Assembly (NCBI GenBank): GCA_900318175.1
Contig: ONJQ01000030.1
Coordinates: forward strand, 1 to 56,952
Source of the DNA: an uncultured Bacteroidales bacterium
GTDB taxonomy: Bacteria; Bacteroidota; Bacteroidia; Bacteroidales; P3
Length of the DNA stretch: 56,952 bases
Direction of reading: 5' to 3'
Part shown: positions 7,551-17,352 of the stretch, in pieces
Position numbering within the stretch: position 1 is the stretch's first letter
Layout: the number at the start of each line of letters is the position of its first letter
The notes under the pieces: model-generated
The model's input: only the letters and a program-made list of their open reading frames with translations
Told to the model about the DNA's origin: nothing
Databases searched by the model: none
Made by a program: the position numbers and the translations under genes

Positions 7551-8458
7551 CACATTTCGGGGTAGGTGATTTTGCGTATTTCACCGGCAAAGCAGCGTGC
7601 AAGCGATGCCGTGGTCTGTGATGCGGCCACCATGAGGGGACTGCGCTGACCACCGATGTGCACTTCAAGGGTGGGTATGGTGAGGAGGGAGCGCTTGATG
7701 TCGGTGGTGACTTCTGCGGTGCGTGGGTATTGCTTGATGGTCGAGATCACAAGGCGGTCTATGTATGGGCGGTAAGGCTCCATGATGTCGTCGGCCAAGC
7801 AGTAGGCGTTGTAGCGATTGTGGTGATGAATGCCGAATGTTGGGAGAAGCCCGCTGCTGACCAGTGCCCGAGCTATGACGGCACGCAGGATGGCATAGCC
7901 ATAGTTGAGGAAGTTGTTAGGATAAAGCCCTTCACGTCCACGGGTGAAGCCGCAAATGTCTGGAAACATCTGGCTCCAATAGTAGGCGGCGGCTCGCCCT
8001 TCGAGGTTGGTGCTGTCGCCGGAACGTACCTCGGCAGCCCATTGGAGCATATTCCCGTTCTCAGCGTTGTAGAGGTCGTTCAGTAAGGCAGCTTGGTTAA
8101 GGATTTTCTGCTGTACGGTCTGTTGCCATAGTTGCTTGCGTAGGGGAACGGAGGCGGATAGTTGTTCTTGGAAATGTTCGCTTTGCACCGTGTGACCTTC
8201 CAAAGGGAGCATCAATCCCACGGGCATGTGCCGCTCATCGCATGTGATGACAGAGGCGTTGTTGTCCAACAGGGAGGCCATCAGTCCATGGGTGAGAGTG
8301 ATTTGTGGGTTGTCCAATACCACCATGCCGATGTCCTCGATGGGGATGGTGGTCTGTTGTCCGGGCTCATTCCCACGGCTTTCCAGCCTAACAACCAGCT
8401 GCTTGTTCTTCATAGAAAGGTAGGCAGGGTTAGAGAAGCAGAGTGTCCGTTTAATCAT
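7550..8458 (-). CDS. cas1: CRISPR-associated endonuclease/integrase Cas1
   Basis: A 302-residue type II Cas1 that integrates new spacers at the leader end of the array. The metal ligands are visible: Glu in [11 protein letters not shown] near residue 152, His in [17 protein letters not shown] near 209, and the acidic DDIMEPYRP stretch after it. The N-terminal beta domain ([20 protein letters not shown]) is normal. The gene starts 5 bases after the cas9 stop and overlaps cas2 by a base, a tight three-gene operon. There is no cas4 or csn2 here, which fits subtype II-C. Confidence 0.96.
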   Translation of the reverse strand: MIKRTLCFSNPAYLSMKNKQLVVRLESRGNEPGQQTTIPIEDIGMVVLDNPQITLTHGLMASLLDNNASVITCDERHMPVGLMLPLEGHTVQSEHFQEQLSASVPLRKQLWQQTVQQKILNQAALLNDLYNAENGNMLQWAAEVRSGDSTNLEGRAAAYYWSQMFPDICGFTRGREGLYPNNFLNYGYAILRAVIARALVSSGLLPTFGIHHHNRYNAYCLADDIMEPYRPYIDRLVISTIKQYPRTAEVTTDIKRSLLTIPTLEVHIGGQRSPLMVAASQTTASLARCFAGEIRKITYPEM

Positions 8459-8463
8459 GGCTA

Positions 8464-11400
8464 CTATCCTATTTTGATGATATTTCCTAAATGGTCAACT
8501 TTCAAAGGAATGCAGTTCTCTTTGATCATCTCGCCTGTGAGAGCCTTTTCCATTTTGTTCGATGTTGTAAATTCCATCTTGTTTACAATGGGAGCAGCAA
8601 CTCTATGAGAGATGCACATAAACTGGATACCTGTCATAGAAACAACTTTATAGATTCTGTTGGGATTTGGCGATGTAATACCGTTCTTACGCTCTTCATT
8701 AGTGGGTACATACACCAAGTCCCCTGGAGATAGTATATAAAGGAGATGCGCACCAACTGGCATTAACTCTAAATCCTTTTGCTGAAGCCTATCTGTAAGG
8801 TGTTCTTTCCAGCACTTTTCGTATTGTTTCTGAAGTTCGATGACCACATTAAGAGGGACAGTTGCATATCCACGTGAACCATTCTTATCATTGTAAATGA
8901 CAAAAAATAGGTTGGTGCCTTTTGCTGCTTCAACGTATTTTGTGGCTTTTTGCCCATGGCTTCCCACACTGAACTTATTGGCTTGTTCATATACTCGAAC
9001 TTTTTTGATGGGCATGTGGCAATGTCCTCTGTTCAGATTGTAAATGTTCCTGTTCATGCGTTCAAGGCCGTCGGGAGAAAAAGCTTCGGCAGGGTTATTT
9101 CCTTCTAAAGAGAGATGAGCCTGTAGAATGGCACGGATTCCACTATCTGTAATGCTGTCAATTGCCTTCTGTGCGGCAGACATTGTTGTGATGTCTTTGA
9201 AAATGCTGATAAGGTCTTTTCGTGTTGCAAAGTAACGGTCTTCTGTATCTTTGGTGTAATAGTAGACTTCGATTCTCCCATCAGATGCCTCGGGCCAAAT
9301 ATCTTTGTGTCTGTCAAAGTAGTCTATTATCTGCTTGTTCGAATGATGAAGTGATAAAAACTTTTCTATCTTCTCCTTTAGCTCGCGATCAACAATACTT
9401 TTGGGGTTGGCAAGAGCATCTTTGATTTTTATTCTCTTTTTCAACTGAAGATTAACTTCGCCGAAGACGGTTTCTTTATGGAGAGGCTTTCGGATAGCCC
9501 AACTATCACCTTTCTTTTGTTTTTGCATAGTGGGTTTACCGTTTTCAATGATGGTATAGTAGTTAGATGTTTTGTTGATGATGCGCTGATTCTGTTTAAA
9601 ACTGACTATGATAGTCTCCAGTGCTCTATACACATCCTCAGTAAAAGTGGGCCAGGGCTTTATAAAGTTGCCTGGGCAAGTGTGTTTGTTCCCATGTTCG
9701 TCAACATAGTAGTCCGTAGTGCGGAGTGTGCGCTGGAGGTCGTAACGTGTGGCGCCTTTAGCGTTCTCGTTATTCAATAGGTTGATATGGTTGCGAGTGG
9801 CACAGGCTATAATGATTGCATCCATGGCATGGTGGCGGTGATCAATCCTCTTTTTATTGAAGCCTTGTCGCATATTAAGAGGTACTTGTGGGACTATATG
9901 CCCGTTTTCAGTGGTTGCAGTGTATTCGTTTGAGTTGGTGATGCTGTTCATCCGTTTAAAGCGAGGAAGTATGATGCGGTTCCACACGTCGTTGATTCCC
10001 CATTCTCTTTTCAGACGGTCAGTAATAGTTCCATTGCAAGGAATAACGTTTTTCGAGGTGGCAGACTCTTCGTGGTGGCCTTCTTCATCCTCGGTTCGCA
10101 CAATGTTGGAAAGTAAATGCAACATTAATCGGCTGATGTATCGACTATCATTCATTTGGCGTGAGGTGAATTCCTCTGGAATGTCGTCCAGCATCAGTTT
10201 CTCGCGTTTTTTAGGGTTTGAGAATGTGGTCTTTACCAGTTTCTCGTATGCTTCAAGTGAAAGAATTTCAACAGTGCCACCAAGGTTTAAGGAAACACGT
10301 TCTCCTTGGTGATGAGCGATGAACTCGTGCCCCAACTCTCGGTTTTTGAGTTTGTTTACTTCGGCCTCGCATATGACTTTGTTAGACATCGAGTCGTCGA
10401 ACCACCTGCTTTGGGGTATCACGTGCTCAATTTCGTATGCTTGAGTGAAGAGCTTAGCCAGTGGGATGGGACGACCGGTATAAGGAGAAATGTATTTTTG
10501 GTCAAGCCACAATCGGTATCTTTTGACTTCGGCAGTTGTGGGCTGGTTTTTTGCTGCTGTGAAGCGCTTTTGGATATCCATAATGTCATCGGGAATTTCG
10601 GCTCCACTTTGCATTGCCCCCTCCTCGTATAATTTCAGGATCTCCATCTGAGATGGGGATTGGGGTCGAACGTTCTCTACCTCTAATTCGGGATTCATGA
10701 GCTCTGTTAGAAGCAGTCGGATGCGCTGGTTTGTGGTTTCCCCTTTAAGGATGGACTGGGAAAGGTATTCTCGTTCCGCTTTTGTCTTCTTCAATTCTCG
10801 CCCTAGTTCTATATGGATTTCGTCGATGTGCCCTATTTGTTTCCATATGTCTCTAACCACGCGGAGTGATTCTGTTACTACCTGTTCCACAACAGGATTG
10901 TTCAATGAATTATGACGGAATTTGGCAAGGTACAAGTCAATGTCTTCCGGTTTAGTCCACTTTTGTGCATCTATGGATTCTGAATGGCGGTTATAAACCA
11001 GATAACATGCCTGCCAGGTTTGGAGCCCTTGAAATTGTTGGATGCTACTTAATCCCTTGAATACTTCCCTTACTTTGGGTGTCAGTGTGCTATCCTCTTC
11101 CCCTGTAATGATATGTTCTATGCGGCTGAGGGTTTGTACGTCAATTGCCGATTCCTTCCAGTAGCGGCCTCTTCTCATCAGGGGTAATAGACGTTTGAAG
11201 GCTTTAGCTGAATATGCGCCGTAGTCTTTCTCTTTATACACTGTTAGTTTGTCAAATGCTTGACAGAAAGCATCGGACCGTTGATTGTTCCACCCTTGCT
11301 TATGGGCGATTTTTTTCAGTGCTTTGCTGTATTGAATCTGGTCATCGACAGAATAGAGAAGATGCCATAACAGAAGCTCATTCTCGGAGGTGAGAAAACT

Positions 11401-12930
11401 GGTTTCTATCCCAGCTTTGCGCAAACCACCTAGCAGTACCGTCAGGGTCTCGCCCATGGGGTATTTACGCTCCTGAGCATAGTTCCACCTATAATGGGGC
11501 ATGTCCTTTTTACCAATTCTGAAGTATCTGAGGAGGATCTGTTGGTCAGCTTCTTTAATGGAGGATAGATAATCATAAAGATTGGCATAGCTGTCACCGT
11601 CTGGCAGTAAAGTTGCAGTGATATCCTCTTCGTCTTTATAGATTTTGAGATTGGAAAGAAATTGCCAGAGGCGGAATTCTTGGTATATTGGATGCGATTT
11701 GGCTATGCATTTAATGGCTTTGCCATGACGTTGTTCAAATGGACAGTTGGCAATGAGGCTTCGTTTGCTCTTCAAGGGTCTCTGATAGAATAAAATGTCC
11801 TCTACCAGCAAGTATGTGAACCCCCTTGAGGATATGCTGTTGCGGTAGGCTTCGTTGGAAGGATATATTTCTTCAATACATTTTTTGTAAAGATTCATAT
11901 CTTTGAGTTCGTGCATGTATTGACTTTGTGTGTCAAGGATTTTGCGTAGTTCCTCTTTGTATAATTCTCTGTCAATGGTCTGAACCAAATCACCAATGAT
12001 TTTACGGTCAGGATGGTATATCAGACTATTATAAATAAAAGAGCCAATAGTTTTTCCAGATTGCCGTATGTCGTTTTCTGTCTTGATTTTCCTCAACCCC
12101 CAGTCGTCTTCGCTTGGAGAACTGAGTTTTGGAGTATCATCTTTGTGTGTTCCATCTTTGTCCAATTTGAAGGTGGCGATGAATCCTCTCGTTTTCCCTT
12201 CCCAGTCCGGTTTGGAGAGTAATGGGCGCTTGTATACCCAACCGTTTTCGAGCGTAATATTGAACCATGACTTCCCTTTTTTGTCTTTTTCTCCAGAATC
12301 CTCTACTTTTATTATTTTAAGTTCAAGGTAAGACTTCTCTTCCTGCTTCTCTTCGTCAGGGACTATGCTTTGATCAACTTTCCCGCGCAGTTGGTAGTAG
12401 CCTCGTTTTTGATTGAACTGCATCAGAATCCAAGCAAGTTCTTCTTTACTAATTGGTTTGGATAGGGCTTTTTGCCTCAAATAGTATATCGTCCAGTCGT
12501 AGGGTATTTTTTCAGCAATCCCTGCCTTTCTAAAGTCGGATACCATCTCTTCAAATGAGGATTGGAACAGGAATACATGATTCCCGTCGTTGTCTTCTTT
12601 CCAGGCCAATTTAGGCTCTTTGTCTACTGGCAGTTGCCCATATCTGGATAGTTGTGAGGCAAAATGTTCTGGCAAAAAACCCATAATTCTCAATACACGA
12701 AGCAGTCTTTCACGGCGCAACAGGTATCTTTCTCTTAGCCTGCGCATGCCTCGATATCTTGTGCGCTCCTCGGTAAAAGAAACTGAGTTGCCCTTTTCAA
12801 AGTCCCCCAAACGTCCTGCATCCATGGGTATTATGCGTGAGCCAGCAGCTTCAATGCAGTGCTTCTCATTGTCAATGACAGCCCAGCCAATGCTGTTTGA
12901 GCCTAAATCAAGTCCAACGATTTTTGCCAT
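8464..12930 (-). CDS. cas9: Type II-C Cas9 endonuclease
   Basis: RNA-guided DNA endonuclease of 1488 residues, in the size range of large Bacteroidetes II-C enzymes. RuvC-I is KIVGLDLGSNSIGWAVID with catalytic D8. An Arg-rich bridge helix (RTRYRGMRRLRERYLL) follows near residue 58. RuvC-II (IDEIHIELGRELKK) is near residue 705, HNH (YEIEHVIPQSRWFDDS) near 834 and RuvC-III (KRIDHRHHAMDAIIIA) near 1031. All catalytic motifs look intact. The C-terminal 300 or so residues are the PAM-interacting region and are not obviously close to a characterised enzyme. The gene has more A/T than the flanking genes. A weak TTTCTTTG promoter box lies about 25 bases upstream. Confidence 0.97.
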   Translation of the reverse strand: MAKIVGLDLGSNSIGWAVIDNEKHCIEAAGSRIIPMDAGRLGDFEKGNSVSFTEERTRYRGMRRLRERYLLRRERLLRVLRIMGFLPEHFASQLSRYGQLPVDKEPKLAWKEDNDGNHVFLFQSSFEEMVSDFRKAGIAEKIPYDWTIYYLRQKALSKPISKEELAWILMQFNQKRGYYQLRGKVDQSIVPDEEKQEEKSYLELKIIKVEDSGEKDKKGKSWFNITLENGWVYKRPLLSKPDWEGKTRGFIATFKLDKDGTHKDDTPKLSSPSEDDWGLRKIKTENDIRQSGKTIGSFIYNSLIYHPDRKIIGDLVQTIDRELYKEELRKILDTQSQYMHELKDMNLYKKCIEEIYPSNEAYRNSISSRGFTYLLVEDILFYQRPLKSKRSLIANCPFEQRHGKAIKCIAKSHPIYQEFRLWQFLSNLKIYKDEEDITATLLPDGDSYANLYDYLSSIKEADQQILLRYFRIGKKDMPHYRWNYAQERKYPMGETLTVLLGGLRKAGIETSFLTSENELLLWHLLYSVDDQIQYSKALKKIAHKQGWNNQRSDAFCQAFDKLTVYKEKDYGAYSAKAFKRLLPLMRRGRYWKESAIDVQTLSRIEHIITGEEDSTLTPKVREVFKGLSSIQQFQGLQTWQACYLVYNRHSESIDAQKWTKPEDIDLYLAKFRHNSLNNPVVEQVVTESLRVVRDIWKQIGHIDEIHIELGRELKKTKAEREYLSQSILKGETTNQRIRLLLTELMNPELEVENVRPQSPSQMEILKLYEEGAMQSGAEIPDDIMDIQKRFTAAKNQPTTAEVKRYRLWLDQKYISPYTGRPIPLAKLFTQAYEIEHVIPQSRWFDDSMSNKVICEAEVNKLKNRELGHEFIAHHQGERVSLNLGGTVEILSLEAYEKLVKTTFSNPKKREKLMLDDIPEEFTSRQMNDSRYISRLMLHLLSNIVRTEDEEGHHEESATSKNVIPCNGTITDRLKREWGINDVWNRIILPRFKRMNSITNSNEYTATTENGHIVPQVPLNMRQGFNKKRIDHRHHAMDAIIIACATRNHINLLNNENAKGATRYDLQRTLRTTDYYVDEHGNKHTCPGNFIKPWPTFTEDVYRALETIIVSFKQNQRIINKTSNYYTIIENGKPTMQKQKKGDSWAIRKPLHKETVFGEVNLQLKKRIKIKDALANPKSIVDRELKEKIEKFLSLHHSNKQIIDYFDRHKDIWPEASDGRIEVYYYTKDTEDRYFATRKDLISIFKDITTMSAAQKAIDSITDSGIRAILQAHLSLEGNNPAEAFSPDGLERMNRNIYNLNRGHCHMPIKKVRVYEQANKFSVGSHGQKATKYVEAAKGTNLFFVIYNDKNGSRGYATVPLNVVIELQKQYEKCWKEHLTDRLQQKDLELMPVGAHLLYILSPGDLVYVPTNEERKNGITSPNPNRIYKVVSMTGIQFMCISHRVAAPIVNKMEFTTSNKMEKALTGEMIKENCIPLKVDHLGNIIKIG

Positions 12931-12953
12931 ATGATTCTTTGTTTTTGAATTTG

Positions 12954-12961
12954 CAAAGAAA
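12954..12961 (-). promoter_or_regulatory. Possible promoter -7 box of cas operon
   Basis: TTTCTTTG on the minus strand, one base off TAnnTTTG. It lies about 24 bases upstream of the cas9 ATG. No matching -33 element was found. Confidence 0.35.
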
Positions 12962-13040
12962 CAACTTTTTTCTGAATGTTCTATCCCTTTTGTGTGTTAA
13001 ATATCAATCGTTGGTTGGGGTTGTTTGGGCCTTGAAAAGG

Positions 13041-13076
13041 GCAAGTCCGGAACCGCCTTGGCGGTTCCGGACTTGC
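13041..13076 (-). terminator. Strong hairpin terminator after the 13.1 kb gene
   Basis: A perfect 17-bp inverted repeat (GCAAGTCCGGAACCGCC and its complement) is separated by TT. On the minus strand it is followed by CCCTTTT. It lies 54 bases beyond the stop of the gene ending at 13130 and insulates it from cas9. Confidence 0.7.
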
Positions 13077-13129
13077 AGTTGTTTCATGAGGGCGGTGGCC
13101 TCTGCTCTTTATCAAGAGTGAGGGGCCGT

Positions 13130-13882
13130 TTACAGTATCACGCGGTGGGAGAGAATGATGTATCCCACGCGGCGGTTGACGTTCTTCAAGCTGCCATCGG
13201 GATAGTTGGGGTTGAAGAAGTTGTGCAGGGGCATGGAGAACATCAGGAGGGTCTTGTTGTGCCCTTTGTTGACGGAGTGGCTTAGCGCGAAATCCAAGCC
13301 CCAGCCGCTCTGCAGCATGTCCTGGTTGCGAGGAGCCCATGTGCCGCCGCAGCCCACCACTTTGTCGTAGAATACACCGGCCTCGATGGCATTCTTCATG
13401 CTGCCAATAATCAAGCCAGCACGCGGCTGGAAATAGAAGCTGCGCAGGCTCTCGTCGTTGGGCATGAAGCAGATCTCCTGACTCTTGTAGTATGCTCCGG
13501 CATAGAAGCCGATGGTAGAGGGCTTCCACGACGCGTCGAGGCCGAGACCAAAGTCGCCGATGCGTTTAAAGGGGTTGCTGAAAGCACGGTGGTAGGGCCC
13601 GTAGATGTCGTTCAAGGGGGTTGTGAAACCAGCCTTGCCCATGCCGATGGGGAACACCCAATCGGCTTCCGGCAAGATAGCCTCGGTTATCAGCGAGTCG
13701 GTGGTGTTGCCGTTGAAGGCAAAGTGGGAAACTGCGCCGTGGGCCAGGTTGTAGAGGATTGTCGTCCAGTAGTTGGTGCACCAGGAGCGTGTGTTGATTG
13801 TGAATTGACTTTTGCTGGTCTGGGCCGTTGCTCCGGCTGCCAGCATAACCATCATGGCTACAATTGATAATGACTTTTTCAT
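13130..13882 (-). CDS. Secreted or outer-membrane protein of unknown function
   Basis: The protein is 250 residues with a clear signal peptide (MKKSLSIVAMMVMLAAGATAQ). The rest alternates aromatic and polar residues with many short Gly turns (FGLGLDASWKPSTIGFYAGAYYKS, FYFQPRAGLIIGSM), as in an outer-membrane beta-barrel. I do not recognise a named family. The start is the ATG at 13882; a TTG two codons upstream extends the frame but is less likely. A TATCTTTG box lies 30 bases upstream, and a strong hairpin follows the stop, so it is probably a single-gene unit. Confidence 0.75.
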   Translation of the reverse strand: MKKSLSIVAMMVMLAAGATAQTSKSQFTINTRSWCTNYWTTILYNLAHGAVSHFAFNGNTTDSLITEAILPEADWVFPIGMGKAGFTTPLNDIYGPYHRAFSNPFKRIGDFGLGLDASWKPSTIGFYAGAYYKSQEICFMPNDESLRSFYFQPRAGLIIGSMKNAIEAGVFYDKVVGCGGTWAPRNQDMLQSGWGLDFALSHSVNKGHNKTLLMFSMPLHNFFNPNYPDGSLKNVNRRVGYIILSHRVIL

Positions 13883-13911
13883 AGGCAATGTGTCTATTAG
13901 TTATTTGTCTG

Positions 13912-13919
13912 CAAAGATA
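13912..13919 (-). promoter_or_regulatory. Promoter -7 box of the 13.1 kb gene
   Basis: TATCTTTG on the minus strand, 30 bases upstream of the ATG at 13882. Confidence 0.6.
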
Positions 13920-14025
13920 CGCAAATAATGTCAATTAATAAAGAAAAAATTTGCGAGAGCCCACAATCCTGTTATAGACTGAGGATAATTTTCGGTGATA
14001 ATATCATTATTTCAGGAAAAAAGCG

Positions 14026-14033
14026 TATCTTTG
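14026..14033 (+). promoter_or_regulatory. Promoter -7 box of cstA
   Basis: TATCTTTG 22 bases upstream of the ATG at 14056, giving a very short 5' leader. Confidence 0.6.
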
Positions 14034-14055
14034 CAGGTTCAAAAAAATAAATATC

Positions 14056-15522
14056 ATGGTATCATTCCTACTTGCAATCGTATTGTTAGTGCTTGGGTAT
14101 CTGCTTTATTCCAAGGTGATAGAGCGCATTGTCGAGGTCGACCCCAAGCGTCCCACTCCCGCCGTGGCCCATCCCGACGGTGTCGATTATGTGCCCATGA
14201 AACCCTGGCGCATCTATCTCATCCAGTTCCTTAACATTGCTGGTGTAGGTCCCATCTGTGGTGCTATCATGGGAGCCCAGTTCGGCTCAGCCTCTTTTCT
14301 TTGGATAGTCTTTGGCAGCATCTTTGCCGGTGCCGTCCACGACTTCATAGCCGGCTACATCTCCATCCGCCGCGACGGCGCTTCGCTGCCCGAAATCCAC
14401 GGTGCCTACCTCGGCAACGGGGCCAAGCAGTTCATGCGCTTCTTCACGGTCTTCCTGATGATTCTGGTGGGAGCCGTCTTTGTCAACACGCCGGCCGTGC
14501 TGCTCAACAACAATTTCACGCCTGACTGGAACATCTTCCTCTGGGTCGGCATCATTTTTGCCTACTATCTCATCGCCACCCTCCTGCCCATTGACAAGCT
14601 TATCGGCAAGATATACCCCATCTTTGGCTTCCTCCTGTTGGGAATGGCCTTGGCCATCGTTGTCGCCTTCTTCGTCTATCGTCCGGCGCTGCCAGAGTTG
14701 TGGGACGGCCTTCAGAACCAGCACCCCGACGCTGCCCATAACCCCATCTTCCCCATGATGTTCATCAGCATTGCCTGTGGTGCCATCAGTGGTTTCCATG
14801 CCACCCAGTCGCCCCTCATGGCACGCTGCATGACCAACGAGAAACAGGCGCGCCCCGTCTTCTACGGCGCCATGATTACCGAGGGCGTCGTTGCCCTCAT
14901 CTGGGCTGCTGCCGCCACCGTTTTCTATCACGACCCCATGCTCCAGCAACTCACCGTCAATCCTGAGACCGGTGCCACCCTGGGCGGCAATGCCATGGTG
15001 GGCGTCATTGCCAATACATGGTTCCCCAAGGTCATCGCCGTCATCTGTGTGCTCGGTGTCATCTCCGCTGCCATCACCTCCGGCGACACTGCCCTGCGCT
15101 CCGCCCGTCTCATCGTGGCCGACTTCCTCCACTACGAGCAGAAGCCCGTCAAAAACCGCCTTTTCGTAGCCCTGCCTATCTTCGCCATCACCGCCGGCGT
15201 ATTGGTCTACTCCCTCATCGATGCCAAAGGCTTCGACGTCATCTGGCGCTACTTTGCCTGGAGCAACCAAGTGCTGGCCACCGTCACCCTCTGGACTCTC
15301 ACCGTCTGTCTCTGCCAGAAAGGCAAGCCCTACATCGTCACCCTCATCCCCGCCCTCTTCATGACCATGGTGACGGGCTGTTTCCTCTTTGTCGCCGAAA
15401 AGGAAGGCTTTGGCTCCGTCATCCCCCGCTGGCTCGGCTACACCATCGGCGCCGCCATCACCCTCTTGGCCACGGCACTCTTCTTCCGCTGGTCAAGAAA
15501 GTCCATGCAAAAGAAACAATAA
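14056..15522 (+). CDS. cstA: CstA-family carbon starvation protein / peptide or pyruvate transporter
   Basis: A 488-residue polytopic inner-membrane protein with about 12-14 hydrophobic segments. CstA signatures are VDYVPMKPWRIYLIQFLNIAGVGPICGAI near the N-terminus, HDFIAGYISIRRDGASLPE and SGFHATQSPLMARC. It is shorter than E. coli CstA (about 700 aa), as is usual for the compact Bacteroidetes and Clostridia forms. Family members take up peptides or pyruvate when carbon is limiting; the substrate here is unknown. It appears to be a single gene with its own TATCTTTG promoter. The 15523-15697 gap after it shows no clear gene. Confidence 0.88.
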   Translation: MVSFLLAIVLLVLGYLLYSKVIERIVEVDPKRPTPAVAHPDGVDYVPMKPWRIYLIQFLNIAGVGPICGAIMGAQFGSASFLWIVFGSIFAGAVHDFIAGYISIRRDGASLPEIHGAYLGNGAKQFMRFFTVFLMILVGAVFVNTPAVLLNNNFTPDWNIFLWVGIIFAYYLIATLLPIDKLIGKIYPIFGFLLLGMALAIVVAFFVYRPALPELWDGLQNQHPDAAHNPIFPMMFISIACGAISGFHATQSPLMARCMTNEKQARPVFYGAMITEGVVALIWAAAATVFYHDPMLQQLTVNPETGATLGGNAMVGVIANTWFPKVIAVICVLGVISAAITSGDTALRSARLIVADFLHYEQKPVKNRLFVALPIFAITAGVLVYSLIDAKGFDVIWRYFAWSNQVLATVTLWTLTVCLCQKGKPYIVTLIPALFMTMVTGCFLFVAEKEGFGSVIPRWLGYTIGAAITLLATALFFRWSRKSMQKKQ

Positions 15523-15697
15523 AGCCCCGTCAGTACCGAAATCGAAATATGGCTCTCTGCTGTTATGACTAAATCCCAAAAGGAGGTCTGTAGATGTGGG
15601 ACAATTCCTTTTTTGTTTTGAAGAAGAGAACAATAATTTCCAATTGAATACGTTATGTATATTGTAGAATTAAGTGTTCAAATAATAATGCGGCCCT

Positions 15698-16714
15698 ATG
15701 ATTACTCGTTTTAAGGCATCAAATTTCACGGTGTTTACAGAGTTGGATGTCTCGTTTTCGTCAGGAATTAATATTTTCATTGGCAAAAATGGGACGGGTA
15801 AAACTCATTTGATGAAGGTTCTGTATTCGGCTTGCTCAGTGATGAATAAAAAGGAGGACCGGTCTTTTGCTCAAAAATTGAATGGAGTGTTCATGCCTCG
15901 CAGCATTGGCCGATTGGTTCACCGCTCACAGGGTAGAGGCTCTGGCCGCGTAGTTGTTTACAGGCGGAACGTAGGTGAAACAAAAGAAAGGTCCATCACT
16001 TGCGACATCACCACTCTCAATAAGACTTCTGTGAGCCACAGTCTTTGGAAAGAAGAGAATCAGGCAGAATCCATTTTTATCCCTGTAAAGGATATGTTAG
16101 CCAATGCGCCTGGCTTCCGCTCTCTGTTCAGCCAAAAGAAATTGGCTTTCGAGGAGGTTTACTTGGATATTTTAGACAAGGCATTTCTCCCCATCGTCAG
16201 AGGAAAGCAAAGCCCTGAGCGAGTCCGGCTTCTCAATATTTTGAACAAAGCCATGTTGGGTCGGGTGATTGATAAGGACGAGACTTTCTATATGAGAAAT
16301 TCCTCTGGCGAGTTGGAGTTCTCGCTTTTGGCCGAGGGGTTTAGGAAATTAGGACTTCTTTATAGGCTTATTCAGAACGAGTCTTTGACCAAGGGGACAA
16401 TGCTTTTCTGGGATGAACCCGAAGCCAACCTCAATCCGCAGTTGTCACAAACTGTAGTTCAGATCCTTCTGGAACTTCAACGAATGGGCGTTCAAATATT
16501 CATTGCAACGCATGATTACGTCCTGTTGAAAGAGTTCGAACTGGCAACAACTCAGGAAGACAGTGTGCTGTATCACACTTTGTATAAGGATGATGCGGGG
16601 GTGATTCGTCACAATGCTACGAATGAAATGGGGACTTTGTGCCCCAATGCAATTGACGAGACCTTCGCAAGGATATTGGATGATGAAATCAAAAAAGGCT
16701 TGGAGGACTTATGA
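15698..16714 (+). CDS. AAA/ABC-type ATPase of a putative two-gene defence module
   Basis: The protein is 338 residues. Walker A is G29KNGTGKT36, in the SMC/RecF-like context FKASNFTVFTELDVSFSSG. A signature-like LLAEGFRKLG motif and Walker B with WDEPEANLNP follow, then the switch His in IATHDYVLL. This is the AAA_15/AAA_21 type found in OLD, Septu, PARIS and related phage-defence systems. No TOPRIM nuclease domain is fused. The stop overlaps the start of the next gene (ATGA), so translation is probably coupled. The pair has more A/T than the genes around it and lies 2.8 kb from the CRISPR locus. A defence role is inferred from architecture and location. Confidence 0.75.
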   Translation: MITRFKASNFTVFTELDVSFSSGINIFIGKNGTGKTHLMKVLYSACSVMNKKEDRSFAQKLNGVFMPRSIGRLVHRSQGRGSGRVVVYRRNVGETKERSITCDITTLNKTSVSHSLWKEENQAESIFIPVKDMLANAPGFRSLFSQKKLAFEEVYLDILDKAFLPIVRGKQSPERVRLLNILNKAMLGRVIDKDETFYMRNSSGELEFSLLAEGFRKLGLLYRLIQNESLTKGTMLFWDEPEANLNPQLSQTVVQILLELQRMGVQIFIATHDYVLLKEFELATTQEDSVLYHTLYKDDAGVIRHNATNEMGTLCPNAIDETFARILDDEIKKGLEDL

Positions 16715-17241
16715 GGTTGGATTTGACAGAGGAAAGAGTCCGTATGGACTTTCCGAATGCTCGGGCGTTGTACAAATTTGACGAGAGAGATCGGTTGTCG
16801 CCTACTTTTCATGGAGCCCCTATGAAGGCTGTTGACGTCCTTGCCGAATTCCCGACATGCCAACTATGGATTGAAATTAAAGAGTATACTCCAGAGGAAA
16901 TCCAAGAGATGAAAGCCGAGCGAGATAGAGGGAACCCCAATGAGTACCACCTCAAAACTTGGTTGACCAACAATTTCAAGTTTAAGTTCCGTGATACTTT
17001 CCTTTATCGTTTTTGCGAGGAGAAAATAGACTTGCCTATAGTGTACGTGTGCTTTACAAATTTTGATAGTGCCTTGAACTCTTTTTTCCGTAGTCAGCTG
17101 AGAATTTTGCTTCCCACGGGAAGGGCTAATCCAAGGCGATGGAACAAAGAACTTATAGCTAAAGACCGTATCTTTGTTGTTGACCAAGATGCATGGAAAC
17201 GCAGTCTTGAAGCGAAATTCGGGGAGTGTGTTCGATATTGA
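16711..17241 (+). CDS. Putative PD-(D/E)XK-like nuclease partner of ATPase
   Basis: The protein is 176 residues and not from a family I can name. The core reads AVDVLAEFPTCQLWIEIKEY, with D42, E55 and K57 spaced as in a PD-(D/E)XK nuclease active site. Preceding residues are charged, and the rest alternates helices and short strands (PIVYVCFTNFD, RIFVVDQDAW). The start ATG overlaps the ATPase stop and has GGAG 7 bases upstream. The coupled ATPase-plus-nuclease arrangement suggests a toxin or effector controlled by the ATPase. The nuclease call rests on one motif and could be wrong. Confidence 0.6.
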   Translation: MRLDLTEERVRMDFPNARALYKFDERDRLSPTFHGAPMKAVDVLAEFPTCQLWIEIKEYTPEEIQEMKAERDRGNPNEYHLKTWLTNNFKFKFRDTFLYRFCEEKIDLPIVYVCFTNFDSALNSFFRSQLRILLPTGRANPRRWNKELIAKDRIFVVDQDAWKRSLEAKFGECVRY

Positions 17242-17320
17242 GGCTCGGTTTTAAAGTAGAAAAAAGGTTCGGCAGGGCAATAATTTATAGCCATGCACGT
17301 TTTATGTAAAGAAAAATTTG

Positions 17321-17328
17321 TATCTTTG
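17321..17328 (+). promoter_or_regulatory. Promoter -7 box of YD-repeat-like gene
   Basis: TATCTTTG with a TTTG run just upstream. It lies 24 bases before the ATG at 17353. Confidence 0.6.
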
Positions 17329-17352
17329 CAACATATTTTATATTGAATAATA

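Noticed and set aside
13041-13076. Perfect 17-bp inverted repeat as an insertion-element end
   Set aside because: Position just after a stop, followed by a T run, fits a terminator better. No second end or transposase is present.
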